DNA from: Trichoplax sp. H2
Taxonomy: Eukaryota > Placozoa > Uniplacotomia > Trichoplacea
NCBI GenBank assembly: GCA_003344405.1
Contig: NOWV01000357.1
Coordinates: forward strand, 1-38,110
Reading direction: 5' to 3'
DNA length: 38,110 nt
Shown: positions 1-10,873 of the stretch, in pieces
How the letters are laid out: every line of letters begins with the position of its first letter
Position numbering within the stretch: position 1 is the first letter of the stretch
Notes under the pieces: generated by a model
The model's database searches: none
What the model was told of the DNA's origin: nothing
The model's input: only the letters and a program-made list of their open reading frames with translations
Position numbers and translations under genes: made by a program

Positions 1-1467
1 ATCATGCGTTGTTCTAGATTGGTTCTATCGAAGGATAGTAACCTCTAGCTATTGGAGAAGACCTTGAAAAGTGCATGATACTGTTAACGCAATATTACTG
101 TTAAGCTGACGGTAAAACTTGTGGACAATCCATTCACAACAAGTGATGCATCAGCCATACTGTAGGTAAGAAGAAGTCAAAAGAAGCAACTCCAGAAAAG
201 CAACTCTGCTTCAATGTTGTCGATTTATACTGCATCATGCGTTGTTCTAGATTGGTTCTATCGAAGGATAGTAACCTCAAGCTATTGGAGAAGACCTTAA
301 AAAAGTGCATGATACTGTTAACGCAATATTACTGTTAAGCTGACGGTAAAACTTGTGGACAATCCATTCACAACAAGCGATGCACCAGCCATACTGTAGG
401 TACGATTGGCTCGAAAGTCGGAAAGAAGAAGTCAAGAGAAGTAACTCAAGAAAAGCAACTCTGCTTCAATGGTGTCGATTTATACTGTATCATGCGTTGT
501 TCTAGATTGGTTCTATCGAAGGATAGTAACCTCTGGCTATTGGAGAAGACCTTAAAAAAGTGCATGATACTGTTAACGCAATATTACTGTTAAGCTGACG
601 GTAAAACTTGTGGACAATCCATTCACAACAAGTGATGCATCAGCCATACTGTAGGTAAGAAGAAGTCAAAAGAAGCAACTCTGCTTCAATGTTGTCGATT
701 TATACTGCATCATGCGTTGTTCTCGATTGGTTCTATCGAAGGATAGTAACCTCAAGCTATTGGAGAAGACATTGAAAAAGTGCATGATACTGTTAACGTA
801 ATATTACTGTTAAGCTGACGGTAAAACTTGTGGACAATCCATTCACAACAAGCGATGCACCAGCCATACTGTAGGTACGATTGGCTCGAAAGTCGGAAAG
901 AAGAAGTCAAGAGAAGTAACTCAAGAAAAGCAACTCTGCTTCAATGGTGTCGATTTATACTGTATCATGCGTTGTTCTTGATTGGTTCTATCGAAGGATA
1001 GTAACCTCAAGCTATTGGAGAAGACATTGAAAAAGCGCCTGATACTGTTAATGCAATACTACTATTATGCCGACTGTAAAACTTATGGACAATCCATTCA
1101 CAACAAGTGATGCATCAGCCATACTGTAGGTAAGAAGAAGTCAAAAGAAGCAACTCTGCTTCAATGTTGTCGATTGATACTGCATCATGCGTTGTTCTCG
1201 ATTGGTTCTATCGAAGGATAGTAACCTCTAGCTATTGGAGAAGACATTGAAAAAGCGCCTGATACTGTTAATGCAATATTACTATTATGCCGACTGTAAA
1301 ACTTGTGGACAATCCATTCAAAACAACAAGCGATGCACCAGCCATACTGTCAAAGTGGACGTCAAGACTACATGTACCTACTGCTCGTATTGGTTGTCAA
1401 GTCAGAAAGAAAAAGAGAAGCAACTGTTGAACAACGACGACTGTTGTCGCCTTGTACTGAGTACAGT
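1..1467. repeat. Satellite array with alternating short and long monomers (475-bp higher-order period)
   Basis: Monomers start with ATCATGCGTTGTTCT at 1, 234, 489, 709, 964 and 1184, and a degenerate start lies at 1468. Lengths are 233, 255, 220, 255, 220 and 284, so short and long forms alternate and the true repeat is a 475-bp dimer. The long form carries an extra block of about 35 bp around the words CGATTGGCTCGAAAGTCGG. Monomers between 234 and 1183 are nearly identical; the one from 1184 is the most diverged. The array is cut by the left edge of the window and probably continues. One + frame reads through most of a monomer and encodes a Cys/His-rich stretch resembling a CCHC knuckle, but stop codons interrupt it in most units, so I do not call a gene. 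Confidence 0.93.
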
Positions 1468-2340
1468 ATCATGCGTTGTTGTTGACTGGTTGTACCCAAG
1501 GATAGTAAGCTCACGATACTAGAGAAGGCATCCACCTATGGATAAATCGACTATCATCATCCTCATCAAAGTCAAGAGTCAAACTGTTTTAACATTGTGG
1601 ATAATCGAGACCTGCATGGGTTGCCAAAAGAAGTGTTTTTTTTCCAAGCCCGACAAGACTCGTGTCAACATGACCAACACGACTGTTCGACTACGGCCTA
1701 ACAAGACTTGAAGGATGCTGCTGATCGAGATTCCCTGATGGCTACACGATCAATTTGAGCACCCAATCCACGATCAACAACTGCCATGATCCAACCATGG
1801 CTTGCAAGCAATTGTAAACAAGCAAAGAGAAAAGTTCAATTTACCTTTCAAGACCTTTTCTTGCCCCTGTGGTTTTGATGGCGTAGCCCCGTTGAACTTT
1901 TGCGGCGTGCCTGCTTTGACACTGCTTTTCACACTGTACTATACTGTACCGTTGGACCTACTGCACGTTTTATACTGTATTATGTATGGACATTGTCCTG
2001 TAGTCATGGAGTGGAAACAACGGCCTGGGCCTGCAACGCTCTCCCGGATGGACGGATTTTTCCCAGCAGATCAGGCAGAAAATGGGGGAAAAAATAGTGA
2101 CTTCCAGTCTAGATCTTGCGTGTCTCTTTTCAAAATCACGCGTCTTCATGGGAATAACATTGAGGATGTTAATTGACTGCTTTGAAGCAGAGCTTTATTC
2201 CTAACAGCCGATGGAATATGACTTAATTTAGAAAAAAAAATCAGTCCGACTGTCTGCATACTAAAGTAAGATCAAGTGTTGGGACACCATGGATTGATTC
2301 AAGGAGGTCCGATGTCTATCCGTCCAAGGGCGTTGCAGAT
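1468..2340. other. Moderate-GC intergenic DNA next to the satellite, no convincing gene
   Basis: This stretch is visibly less AT-rich than the rest of the window. It begins with a last degenerate satellite start and then becomes unique. Short open frames exist, for example an ATG-started frame of 57 codons from 1539 and a longer one at 1802-2176. None shows a domain I recognise, and neither has a paralogous copy here to test conservation. It could be a decayed exon or transposon remnant. Confidence 0.5.
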
Positions 2341-2353
2341 CCAGGCATTTTTC

Positions 2354-2374
2354 TACAGTGTACACTGTACAGTG
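2354..2374. repeat. Overlapping perfect palindromes
   Basis: TACAGTGTACACTGTA (2354-2369) is a perfect 16-bp palindrome. It overlaps a second perfect 12-bp palindrome, CACTGTACAGTG (2363-2374). Further ACAGTA words continue to about 2393. The arrangement could form a cruciform or serve as stacked dimeric protein sites; no function can be assigned from sequence alone. Confidence 0.85.
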
Positions 2375-2714
2375 CACAGTACACTATACAGTAACGGTCA
2401 GTGATCCTTCCATTATTGATGAACTTCAGAGCAAGGTTAACTTTCCAACTTGACTAAATTGAGATCTTTCACAATCTCTCCATCAACGTAATATATCATT
2501 CTAGGATAGCTTTACTGTATTTTGAAAGAAAAACATTGCCCGAAAGGGACAAAATAAGAGGATACGCACTGTATTCTGTACAGTATGAAGTGAAGAACGG
2601 CGTTGGTGCTGCACATACTACATATAAGACAGTCGTGCGATCGATGACAACCATACAAAGTCTACTGATGTGGAGGAGCTCATGAGCATCTCGACAGTGC
2701 TACTCCTTTTCGTC

Positions 2715-2755
2715 TACAGTGTAACATCGACAGTACCGCAGTACTATACACTGTA
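2715..2755. repeat. Two-tier inverted repeat (hairpin)
   Basis: The outer arms TACAGTGTA (2715-2723) and TACACTGTA (2747-2755) are perfect complements. Inside them, AGTAC (2732-2736) pairs with GTACT (2741-2745) around a CGCA loop. The outer arms reuse the palindrome word found at 2354. Confidence 0.75.
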
Positions 2756-3137
2756 AGGATTGTCATTTCCCGCTCACATATTCCAAAATGGAGAAAAAAT
2801 GACAACGAAAACCAACCTACAAGTAGAGTATTTTACAACAGCATACGGCATTGAAGCTAAATATTGGATATGTGTAGATAGAATTACGCTTTAATAATTC
2901 AGGAGTATCCATAACAAAATATCAATCTCTAGACAAAATTGATTATACAGTACAAAAGAGGTCTCATATCAAAGATGGTGCCGTACTTTCAAGCAAACAG
3001 AGGCTATCACATTAGTGTCCAGTATTCTATATACAGTACTCAAGTTAGCAAAGTGAATTCTCCTTGCAATCTAAAACAGAGTGATGCAGTGAATGGATTT
3101 TATTCCTTGAATGATATTATCGTTGATTTACTAGTTT

Positions 3138-4330
3138 AACCCGTATAGCATTAGCAATGCTATACGAATACATCCAACACCAAGAGAGGACCATAGAAAC
3201 CTTCTACTTTATAACAAGGAAAATTGGCTAGAAATCTCCAAACGAGTCTTGTGGAACTAGAGTATTGATTCACTAGCTTTACCTGCATAGGCTTCTCTAC
3301 CAATGGCAGTTGTAATAGTCGATGTGATTGTGCTTAGTCCTAAAGAAACCTACTTTACAACAAGGAAGATTGCTTCGAAATTTCCAAACGAGTCGAGTAG
3401 AGCTAGACTACTGATTAACTAGCTTAACCCGTATAGGCTACTCGACCAAGGACAATTGTGTTGTTGCACTTAGTCCGAAAGAAACCCACTTTACAACAAG
3501 GAAGATTGCTTCGAAATTTCCAAACGAGTCGAGTAGAGCTAGACTACTGATTAACTAGCTTAACCCGTATAGGCTACTCGACCAAGGACAATTGTGTTGT
3601 TGCACTTAGTCCGAAAGAAACCCACTTTACAACAAGGAAGATTGCTTCGAAATTTCCAAACGAGTCGAGTAGAGCTAGACTACTGATTAACTAGCTTAAC
3701 CCGTATAGGCTACTCGACCAAGGACAATTGTGTTGTTGCACTTAGTCCGAAAGAAACATACTTTACAACAAGGAAGATTGGCTATAAATCTCTAAACGAG
3801 TCGAGTAGACTACAGTATTGATTGACTAGCTTAACCTGCTTAGGCTTCTCCACCAATGAGACTTGTGTTGTTGCGTTTAGTCCTAAAAAATCTACTTTAC
3901 GCGTATAACAAAAACGATTGGCTACAAGTCTCTAAACGAGCCGAGTAGAGCTAGAGTCTTGATTGACTAGCTTAACCTGCATAGGCTTTGCGGCCAATGA
4001 GAGTTGTATTGCGGCACTTAATCCTAAAGAAACCTATTTTATAACAAAGACGATTGGCTAGAAGTCTCTAAACGAGTCGACTAGAGCTAGAGTCTTGATT
4101 GACTAGCTTAACCTGCATAGGCTTTGCGGCCAATGAGAGTTGTATTGCGGCTACTCCTGTAAAGAAACCTATTTTATAACAAAGACGATAGGCTAGAAAT
4201 CTCTAAACGAGTCGACTAGAGCTAGAGTATTGATTGACTAGCTTTACCCCGCATCGGCTTCTCTACCAATAAGAGTTGTGAAAGTGCGAGTTGATATTGT
4301 TGTACAGTATTTAGTCCTATCGATCGAATT
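3138..4330. repeat. Tandem satellite of about 136-bp monomers
   Basis: The anchor word CAAGGAAGATTG (or its variant) occurs at 3215, 3361, 3497, 3633, 3769, 3909, 4045 and 4180, giving spacings of 146, 136, 136, 136, 140, 136 and 135. The copies starting at 3361 and 3497 are identical and the one at 3633 is nearly so; the flanking copies are diverged, which points to recent amplification in the middle of the array. Each central monomer holds nested inverted repeats: CGAGTAG (3394-3400) with CTACTCG (3438-3444), enclosing AGCTAG (3401-3406) with CTAGCT (3419-3424). A degenerate trace of the array end also sits at about 12272-12330, at the head of unit A'. Confidence 0.93.
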
Positions 4331-7300
4331 ATATTATTATTTCTCGTATAATGAGATGAAGGATGGAAGAAAGTACGGCTGTATTAGCAACATGTCTAGT
4401 ACTGAGAGAGCATCATAGAAAACCTTCAACGTAGTTTGCAGCAAGCAAGACTAGCTACAAATCTCCAGACGAGTCCAGTAGAGCTAGAGTTTTGAACTAA
4501 ATGTGATCGTTCTTACTATACCGTTATACGAGTCCAGTTAAACAAAGCTAGCAATTTACCCACGGTATATTCACAAATGCCGAACAATATTAGATCATAG
4601 TATAAAACGGCAATCATGATTCGACGATAACTGCAGCGCTATGCTCTTTTTACAAGAGTATGTACAGTATTCATCTCCAAAAATGAATCCAGTAGGAATC
4701 TACAATATACTATTGGCGCCCGCTACTAGCTAGTTACTCTAATCGATTTTGGCAGGTAGGAATACATGAACTAGCTAATCATTACTATTACTAGAACCTG
4801 TATCGGTTAGGTACATTTATTGCAAGGCAACAATACTTTCACCAATAAATATTTCCATAGTCCATACCGACTCAAGAAGGAAAATAGCAATACTCTTAAT
4901 GCTCTCCTATTAAGTGAATACCATTAGCAAATCGCTCGTTTAAAAAACTGTACCGTATTTACAGTTGTACAGCAACTAGCCTGCGGATTGTGTTATGCTT
5001 AATTATTAATTTTCATTCTCGGTGTCAACTGGGAACAAATAAACTTATACAAAAAAACATCAATGCATTTAATATTGTAGAAATGCAAAAGGCAATATCG
5101 CGATTAACCCAGTCTATGTCTACAGTATATAACAATGAATTGATGGATAAATTAAAGTTGATACTAAACCTGGGCCCTTATAAATTATAAATATTATTAG
5201 TATCGGCTAGCGGCGTTGAGGATAAGATGTTGAAATAGCCAATTTATATACCGTATATACAAAATTATGACTTACGTCAAGCATTGATAATTATTATGAG
5301 TTGTACGAAAAAGAAAAGATCGTCAGATAATGTACAGTAATAGTCCTACATAAAATCATAATTTACAGGATCGATTGTAAGACTGCCCAAGTTTCTATAC
5401 AAGTTTGTATAGATATATGTCGATGCAGATACGTATTCTTTAATAGAGCATCTACTGCAAGTGTGGTAAGGTGAAATGCGATAGAAATTGAAGACATATT
5501 CTAGATCTTTTTTTGGGGGGGGGGGCGATACTCTTATTATCGATGTTTACGAAAGTATTGAAGCTACGAAAAGACGCCGAATGATAGAAACTTAGAAATG
5601 CTTCCATCCAATGAAACACTAGAGAAATGGGTTCGGTATAGACAGTAAGGATTACAAACCACTATTCCACATTTCTAGTGCAGTAAACACAGTATTAGGG
5701 GATAAGGGGCAATCAGCTCTCAGTTTTTATAATAATTTGAGCTATGAATGCAATAGCTCGCATGTACTGGTAGTCAAGAAGCATAGTGTCTATAATTCTA
5801 GCTTACCGTAGAAGCAGAATAATGTTAAACCATGTAGCATGCAAAAGTAATTATACTTTTTAAAATACAATACACTTTCAAGGCGACTCCTTACTGCTTG
5901 TCCTTAAGATTGTGTCAACGGGTAAATGCAAGTCTAATATCATTAATTCATCCAAATGAACCAGAATTTTCGATGTTAATGTCTGACCTGTGATTTTGCA
6001 TTTTAATAAACCAAAGCGAAACTTGGTAATACCAAGCTTACAATTACACGTAATATGAGGACAGCAAAGTGAAAGTAGAAATTTATTTGTACAGCGTTGT
6101 AAGACCAAAATAGTGGAGTAAAACAATAATCGATGTGCATACTAGTAATCACATGATATAAATCCCACAGCTATTCAGTTTAAATAAGATAAATAAAAAA
6201 ACTCTGTTAATATGGCTTTCAATTTCCCAAAAATAAACTTCTAGAAATGTACGCACTATTTGAAATTTAAGAAAAACGTAAAATGATCATGAACACCTCT
6301 AGAATAGTTCGACAATAACAACAGCAGTCGATATTGCAACATCAAGATACGAATGGATTTTCAGAGACTATCCTAATACGTGTATAACAATCACCTTAAA
6401 TATATATTACATCACTCAATTGTGAAGTATGAAATGGCGATATTGAAATACTACTTTTTCAACGTTATTTCGATCCATCACCAGAGTATTAAATAGGTTG
6501 CTCATCTCAAATTTCTTCAATATATGTTAGTCATTATAACAACAGTCTATTGTACGATATTTGTTTACTGTTTTCAATTTAATTATGAATCGAACATAAT
6601 TACGGGAAAACAATTACGTATTCTTAATAATGCATCATTCTGATTTCATATTTTTAGTATACGATAAAACTTTTTTTTATCTAGACTTGAATTAAATTCA
6701 TTTAACTAACAGATTAATTTCAGTTCCAATTTTGGTATATAACTGCTCTCGCCCATTATGAAGTGATAACTACTAGAAAATCACTCTGCAAGACACTTGA
6801 TTGATTCTTATTTTGCTGCAATTAGCAATAAATCAATTACGGCACTTCAAATCAACGATTGATCATTTACTGTTATTATGGTAACGTAGATCATTATTTA
6901 TTCCCTTGTATGGTCCTAATACATTTACCAAATGTGGCAATATTTCAAAAGGTGATTGATTATACTATACTGTACATATCATTATTTATAAGTATCTGGT
7001 ACAAATTTCTAGAGAATATGGCTTACTATTTAAAATTGACTCTGAATTCTCCTTTGATCTATTAAAGTATTCGCTTCCATTTTGTTGTCGTAAGATAAGC
7101 ACTTTTGCTTTTAGACATCACTATCAACATTTAAACTGTAGCTACTTACATACTGTCGCACACAATAACTCAAATAACATTTTCCTACCCACAGGAACCA
7201 AATAATATCTCACTTTTTAGATTTATAACATAAGGTATGGTATTCAAATAGAATTGTTTAGCGTTATGTTGGGAAAATCTATCAAGAACTACTATACATG

Positions 7301-8291
7301 TACTGCAGTGCTATTTACGGACATATCTTATCGCCATTTCAATTTTATTCAAGTAGAGAATCAGCATATCAACAAGACTTGATAGAAAACTTAATTTTGT
7401 AATCGTAATACAAGAATAAAGCAAAACAAAGCTTTCAAATTTAAATTTATTTCAACTAAATTAGTTTAATTAATTAAAAGCATTACTAGCCAAAAGAATT
7501 GTTATTATTGAACTAACCATTGTAACCCAGTCTACCAATGAATTTTTTCTGTATTAAAAATACCTATTAAGAATGACGTAATTCTGATAATTACACTTAT
7601 TAGCAGTAGATTACTATCTATAAAATATCACGTATTTAATTTCTTAACAAATTAAACACGTATCGTTATCATAAATTATTAAAACAATAAATCTTAGGAT
7701 AATTATTATCAATATTTTAAGCAGTAGTAAAATTCTTTACCACTATTACAACAATGCTCGTTGATCAAATCTTTTAATCCAAGATTAAATAATTATCATC
7801 CCATTGTAGTTGTTTGGTATTTTATCATATACGCAAATGTTCTTTTTTTTACGTATAATCATGAGTAATCAGTGTCCAATCACGTTGTCCCCATGTTTTG
7901 CAAATATTAGCTTTTCATAGACGCAAAATGTCTGGACAATGTTATCAAAATAATAACTGAAAAGAACACTGGTAAATAAATATCAAATTCTATTTTTATT
8001 CTATTAAAATGTACATATATATAGTCGATATCTATGGATTTTGAAATACAATCATCCTTTAGCCATCAGATTACCTGTAAAAAAATTTTACATCAGCGTC
8101 CTACAGCAATCTTATTCCAAATTAGCTCTGCAATCAAACTGAAGTTATAAAAAAATTGGAATCATTATTAAATCGGTATTTGAACAAGCTGTTTGACAAC
8201 CAACGTGATATCTATCAGCTAGTTGTTCAATTACTAGCCTAATTCAATTATTCATATTCTTAATATCTAAGCAATTTCAGAATTATACAGA
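4331..8291. other. Intergenic and upstream region of the unit A receptor
   Basis: No gene supported. The region is AT-rich with scattered TACAGTA words near 4305, 4660, 5120 and 5335. A T-run followed by a G-run lies near 5511-5524. An open frame on the - strand at 5878-6126 is not kept in frame in the matching part of unit A' (about 14450-14690), where indels of other than three bases interrupt it. The homology to A' makes this stretch suitable for finding conserved control elements, but by eye no block stands out as strongly as the coding exon. Confidence 0.6.
8269..8280 (+). other. Possible 3' splice site just upstream of the receptor start
   Basis: CTAAGCAATTTCAG-like sequence ends in AG at 8279-8280, 11 bases before the ATG, as if a 5'-UTR intron ends here. 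In A' the matching position reads TTTCCG, without the AG. Similar TTTTAG words lie 47 bases before the ATG in both B-pair genes. No donor was identified, so this is only a candidate. Confidence 0.3.
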
Positions 8292-9401
8292 ATGTTTCCT
8301 TTGGATAATTATATCGATAATGTCTCGATGGTAAATCAATCGAATATCGACGTTATTCAGGACGGCAATTCTTCAGAGATATTCAAAATCTTTGGTATTT
8401 CCCTCATATCTTTATTTGGCATTGTCAGTAACATATTTATCTCATATACCATCATTAAGAAAAAATTATGTAATTCTTCAGTTTATTGCATCATTTTCAA
8501 CATGTGCATCTCAGATATGATAACATTAATTGCTTTATTAATTAGTACCATAGTCGATTCAGAAGATTTTAAAGAAATTTTAAGTATTATATTCCGTGAA
8601 ATTGTTTGTAAATTATCAAAGTTTATTATAACAATGAGCTATACCGTTTCTACACTTTTCCTAGCTATTTTGGCCGTTGACCGCTATTTCATTATTGTTA
8701 ACAATCGTAAGGGTCTACCACTATTAAAAGGAAAAAGACAAATTAATATTACTATTACATGCGTATGGATTTATTCAGCTATCGTTGGTGGACCTATACT
8801 TCACTTAATGCATATTCAACGAGATAATCAATCTACCTGTGACGTCAAACACTACAGTGATAGTTATAATATCCCTTACTTTCTCAGTGTTATAATTATA
8901 AATTATCTTCTTCCGTTAACTGTTATGATTATTACCTACAGTAAAATAGTGTTCCATTTAAAAATATCGGTAGTCCCTAAACGCGATCACTCTGGTAATG
9001 ATACCTTTCAAGCTAATAGAAAACGTAAAATTTCTGTTATTAAAATGATTGCAATTGCCACAACGTTGTATATGTTAACATCTTTTCCATTTGCCGCTAT
9101 CTTATTGGCATCTGCCTTAAAAAGAATGTCTTTGAGTCAATTGCGCAAATCTTTTTCTCCTGGTATTGCCACTTTAATAAATATCGGATTTACTTTAACT
9201 GCTGTTTCCTGCGTAGAAAATCCGATCATTTATTTAATTTTTAATAGCACATTAAGAAGTGGACTACCCAAATGTTGCTGCAAATATTGTAACGGTTACC
9301 AACACCGAGCCAACGCTAAAGTTATCCATGTCAATCCATTACTTAGCAATTTCAATACTAAAGTTCAATCTACTCATAACACAAATTCCACTATAAACTA
9401 A
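8292..9401 (+). CDS. Class A (rhodopsin-like) G-protein-coupled receptor, unit A
   Basis: Seven-transmembrane receptor of 369 residues, expected in the plasma membrane and signalling through heterotrimeric G proteins; the ligand is unknown. The N-terminus has N-glycosylation sequons at N10, N15 and N26. Helices lie near 31-55, 63-88, 106-137, 151-173, 194-223, 247-276 and 290-315. Visible class A hallmarks are N47 (1.50), D75 (2.50), C106 with C183 (helix 3 to loop 2 disulphide), D130-R131-Y132, W159 (4.50), P208 and Y216 in helix 5, P266 in helix 6, and N310-P311-I-I-Y314. Helix 6 reads T263-S264-F265-P266, so Trp6.48 is missing. The tail has C328-C330 and C333, likely palmitoylated after helix 8. 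The ATG has A at -3 and suits a full N-terminus. There is no signal peptide and no intron in the coding region. It is about 77% identical to the A' gene and much less similar to pair B. Family assignment is firm; the subfamily is not. Confidence 0.96.
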   Translation: MFPLDNYIDNVSMVNQSNIDVIQDGNSSEIFKIFGISLISLFGIVSNIFISYTIIKKKLCNSSVYCIIFNMCISDMITLIALLISTIVDSEDFKEILSIIFREIVCKLSKFIITMSYTVSTLFLAILAVDRYFIIVNNRKGLPLLKGKRQINITITCVWIYSAIVGGPILHLMHIQRDNQSTCDVKHYSDSYNIPYFLSVIIINYLLPLTVMIITYSKIVFHLKISVVPKRDHSGNDTFQANRKRKISVIKMIAIATTLYMLTSFPFAAILLASALKRMSLSQLRKSFSPGIATLINIGFTLTAVSCVENPIIYLIFNSTLRSGLPKCCCKYCNGYQHRANAKVIHVNPLLSNFNTKVQSTHNTNSTIN

Positions 9402-10687
9402 CTCTTACATCAATATGTTGTTTTCTGTAAATATTAAGTTTATTATCGATCCAATTTATGTTAATTGAGAGTTAAAAATTTATCAACTTTCTTTTATGCC
9501 TAGTCGAACTTTATAATTTATCAAAGAAAAATGGTAACAAATTCCAATTATTAAATTTTGATGTATAAATATATAAATTTTAAATTTCGCTAATGAAATC
9601 ACTTTTACGAATCAAAATCTCTTTTTTTTAATATAGTATTTATTAAACTAAGATCAATTATACATAATAATAAGAAACACGATTTTAACTGAGTTCCGGC
9701 TTAGTGAAATTTTCAAAAGGCGAGATTGTTAATGTAAGTCATACTGTGCTACCAGGCAATATGTCATCCAGCTAATAAAATGCATGAAAACTCATTACTT
9801 TACTATATAATAATATATACTCGATCTATATATCATTCAAGTTTTGATCTATAAGATAGAATCTATTTTCTTCCATTTTATATTTAAAATATGATCAATC
9901 ATCTTTTAACGCAGAGAACGATTTCAGCTGCATTCTCTCTTTCTGCATAGACAATAAACTGATTCGACAATTGAATTTTGATTATAAACTTGTTATTAAT
10001 TAATTTGCTGAAACCCTGCTTAATAAATAAAGAAACTTCTTTGGATAGTAGCAACGATGTATAGATATATGAACATATGCGGGCACTACTAATTATATAA
10101 AAAGATCGTAATGATTAATTATCAGAGCTTTAGTACTTATAGCTAGCAAGATTGTTACTGGACCATATGTAAAATAAATTCGAGTTTGACCATAGCGAAA
10201 CTTTACACTGTCTTAAAAATAGTAACTTAAGGACCTTTAAAATTATAAGAACTATTCATTGCGTACTTATAATTCTAAGCCTTCGTAAAATTAATTTGAT
10301 TATCAAGTCTTAAAACTTAGCGTGATGCCAAGTCATGATATAAACACTTTAGGTGTACTCTAATTTTGTAGTGCAATACATCGCTGGTATACGAATACAT
10401 CTATACCGGACGACCTCTAAAACTATAGACAAATCACATAGATCATCTTCAGTACGATTATTTACTAAGAAAGTTTCAATATTAAAACATACATCAATGT
10501 CAAAAGACTATCAGTAATCGTAGCTCGAATATTCCATAAGCATCGTCAGATGTATATATAAAAATACTTAGATATAAACGCATAATTAACTAAAATCCTG
10601 CTAAAACCAAAAAAATCGAATTACATGAAGTTTGATCTGTCCTTATATTCTCAAAGATATCTACAATGAAATTAATTAAATTATTAC
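9402..10687. other. Intergenic region downstream of the unit A receptor
   Basis: AT-rich with no gene. It matches 18073-19300 in A' with many indels; A has an extra segment of roughly 75-85 bases near 10340-10420 that A' lacks. No clear polyadenylation signal is seen close to the stop codon. Confidence 0.6.
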
Positions 10688-10873
10688 ATGCTACAACAGA
10701 AAATTAATTATAATTCTCTACTGCGGCCAAAACTGTATCACTCAGGATTAGTTCTTCATATTCTAAGTATCTGCTATATTACTGCTTATGGTGCATTGTC
10801 AAAGATATTCAAAGATTTACTTTATCATATTCTCGTACAATGTAGCGTGGCAATCTGTGATAAAGCCAAATGA
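10688..10873 (+). other. Candidate conserved small ORF (61 codons)
   Basis: An ATG-started frame of 61 codons with a hydrophobic centre (around residues 17-36) and a C-terminal part reading KDLLYHILVQCSVAICDKAK. In unit A' the same stretch (19793-19984) can be aligned codon by codon: the only net length change is two whole codons near the start, and the terminal stop is at the same place. A' has one internal TGA. The last 20 codons differ by three synonymous and three replacement changes. Non-coding neighbours in the same units carry frequent indels not divisible by three, so frame conservation is notable. A TTTAATTTCAG word follows in both copies (to 10902 here), so it might be an exon instead. 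I recognise no family. Confidence 0.35.

Larger units (their letters stand above)
2341..3137. other. Palindrome-rich intergenic DNA (TACAGTA/TACTGTA words)
   Basis: No gene seen. The 7-mer TACAGTA, its complement TACTGTA and relatives such as TACACTGTA recur here and out to about 5.3 kb. Two clusters form nested palindromes, listed separately at 2354-2374 and 2715-2755. Confidence 0.5.

Noticed and set aside
1235-1522. 95-codon open frame at the end of the first satellite
   Set aside because: It lies inside the degenerate last monomers; the same frame has stops in the other units. It starts with TTG rather than ATG. Reported as a possible coding remnant only.
1-4330. CRISPR-like array
   Set aside because: Repeats are long (136 and 220-255 bp) with no unique spacers between identical short repeats, and the genome is eukaryotic; these are satellites.
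5511-5524. T-run/G-run as a regulatory or telomere-like tract
   Set aside because: A single short homopolymer pair without repetition; may include a sequencing length error.
5878-6126. 82-codon - strand frame
   Set aside because: The matching part of unit A' has indels that break the frame, so it is not conserved as protein.
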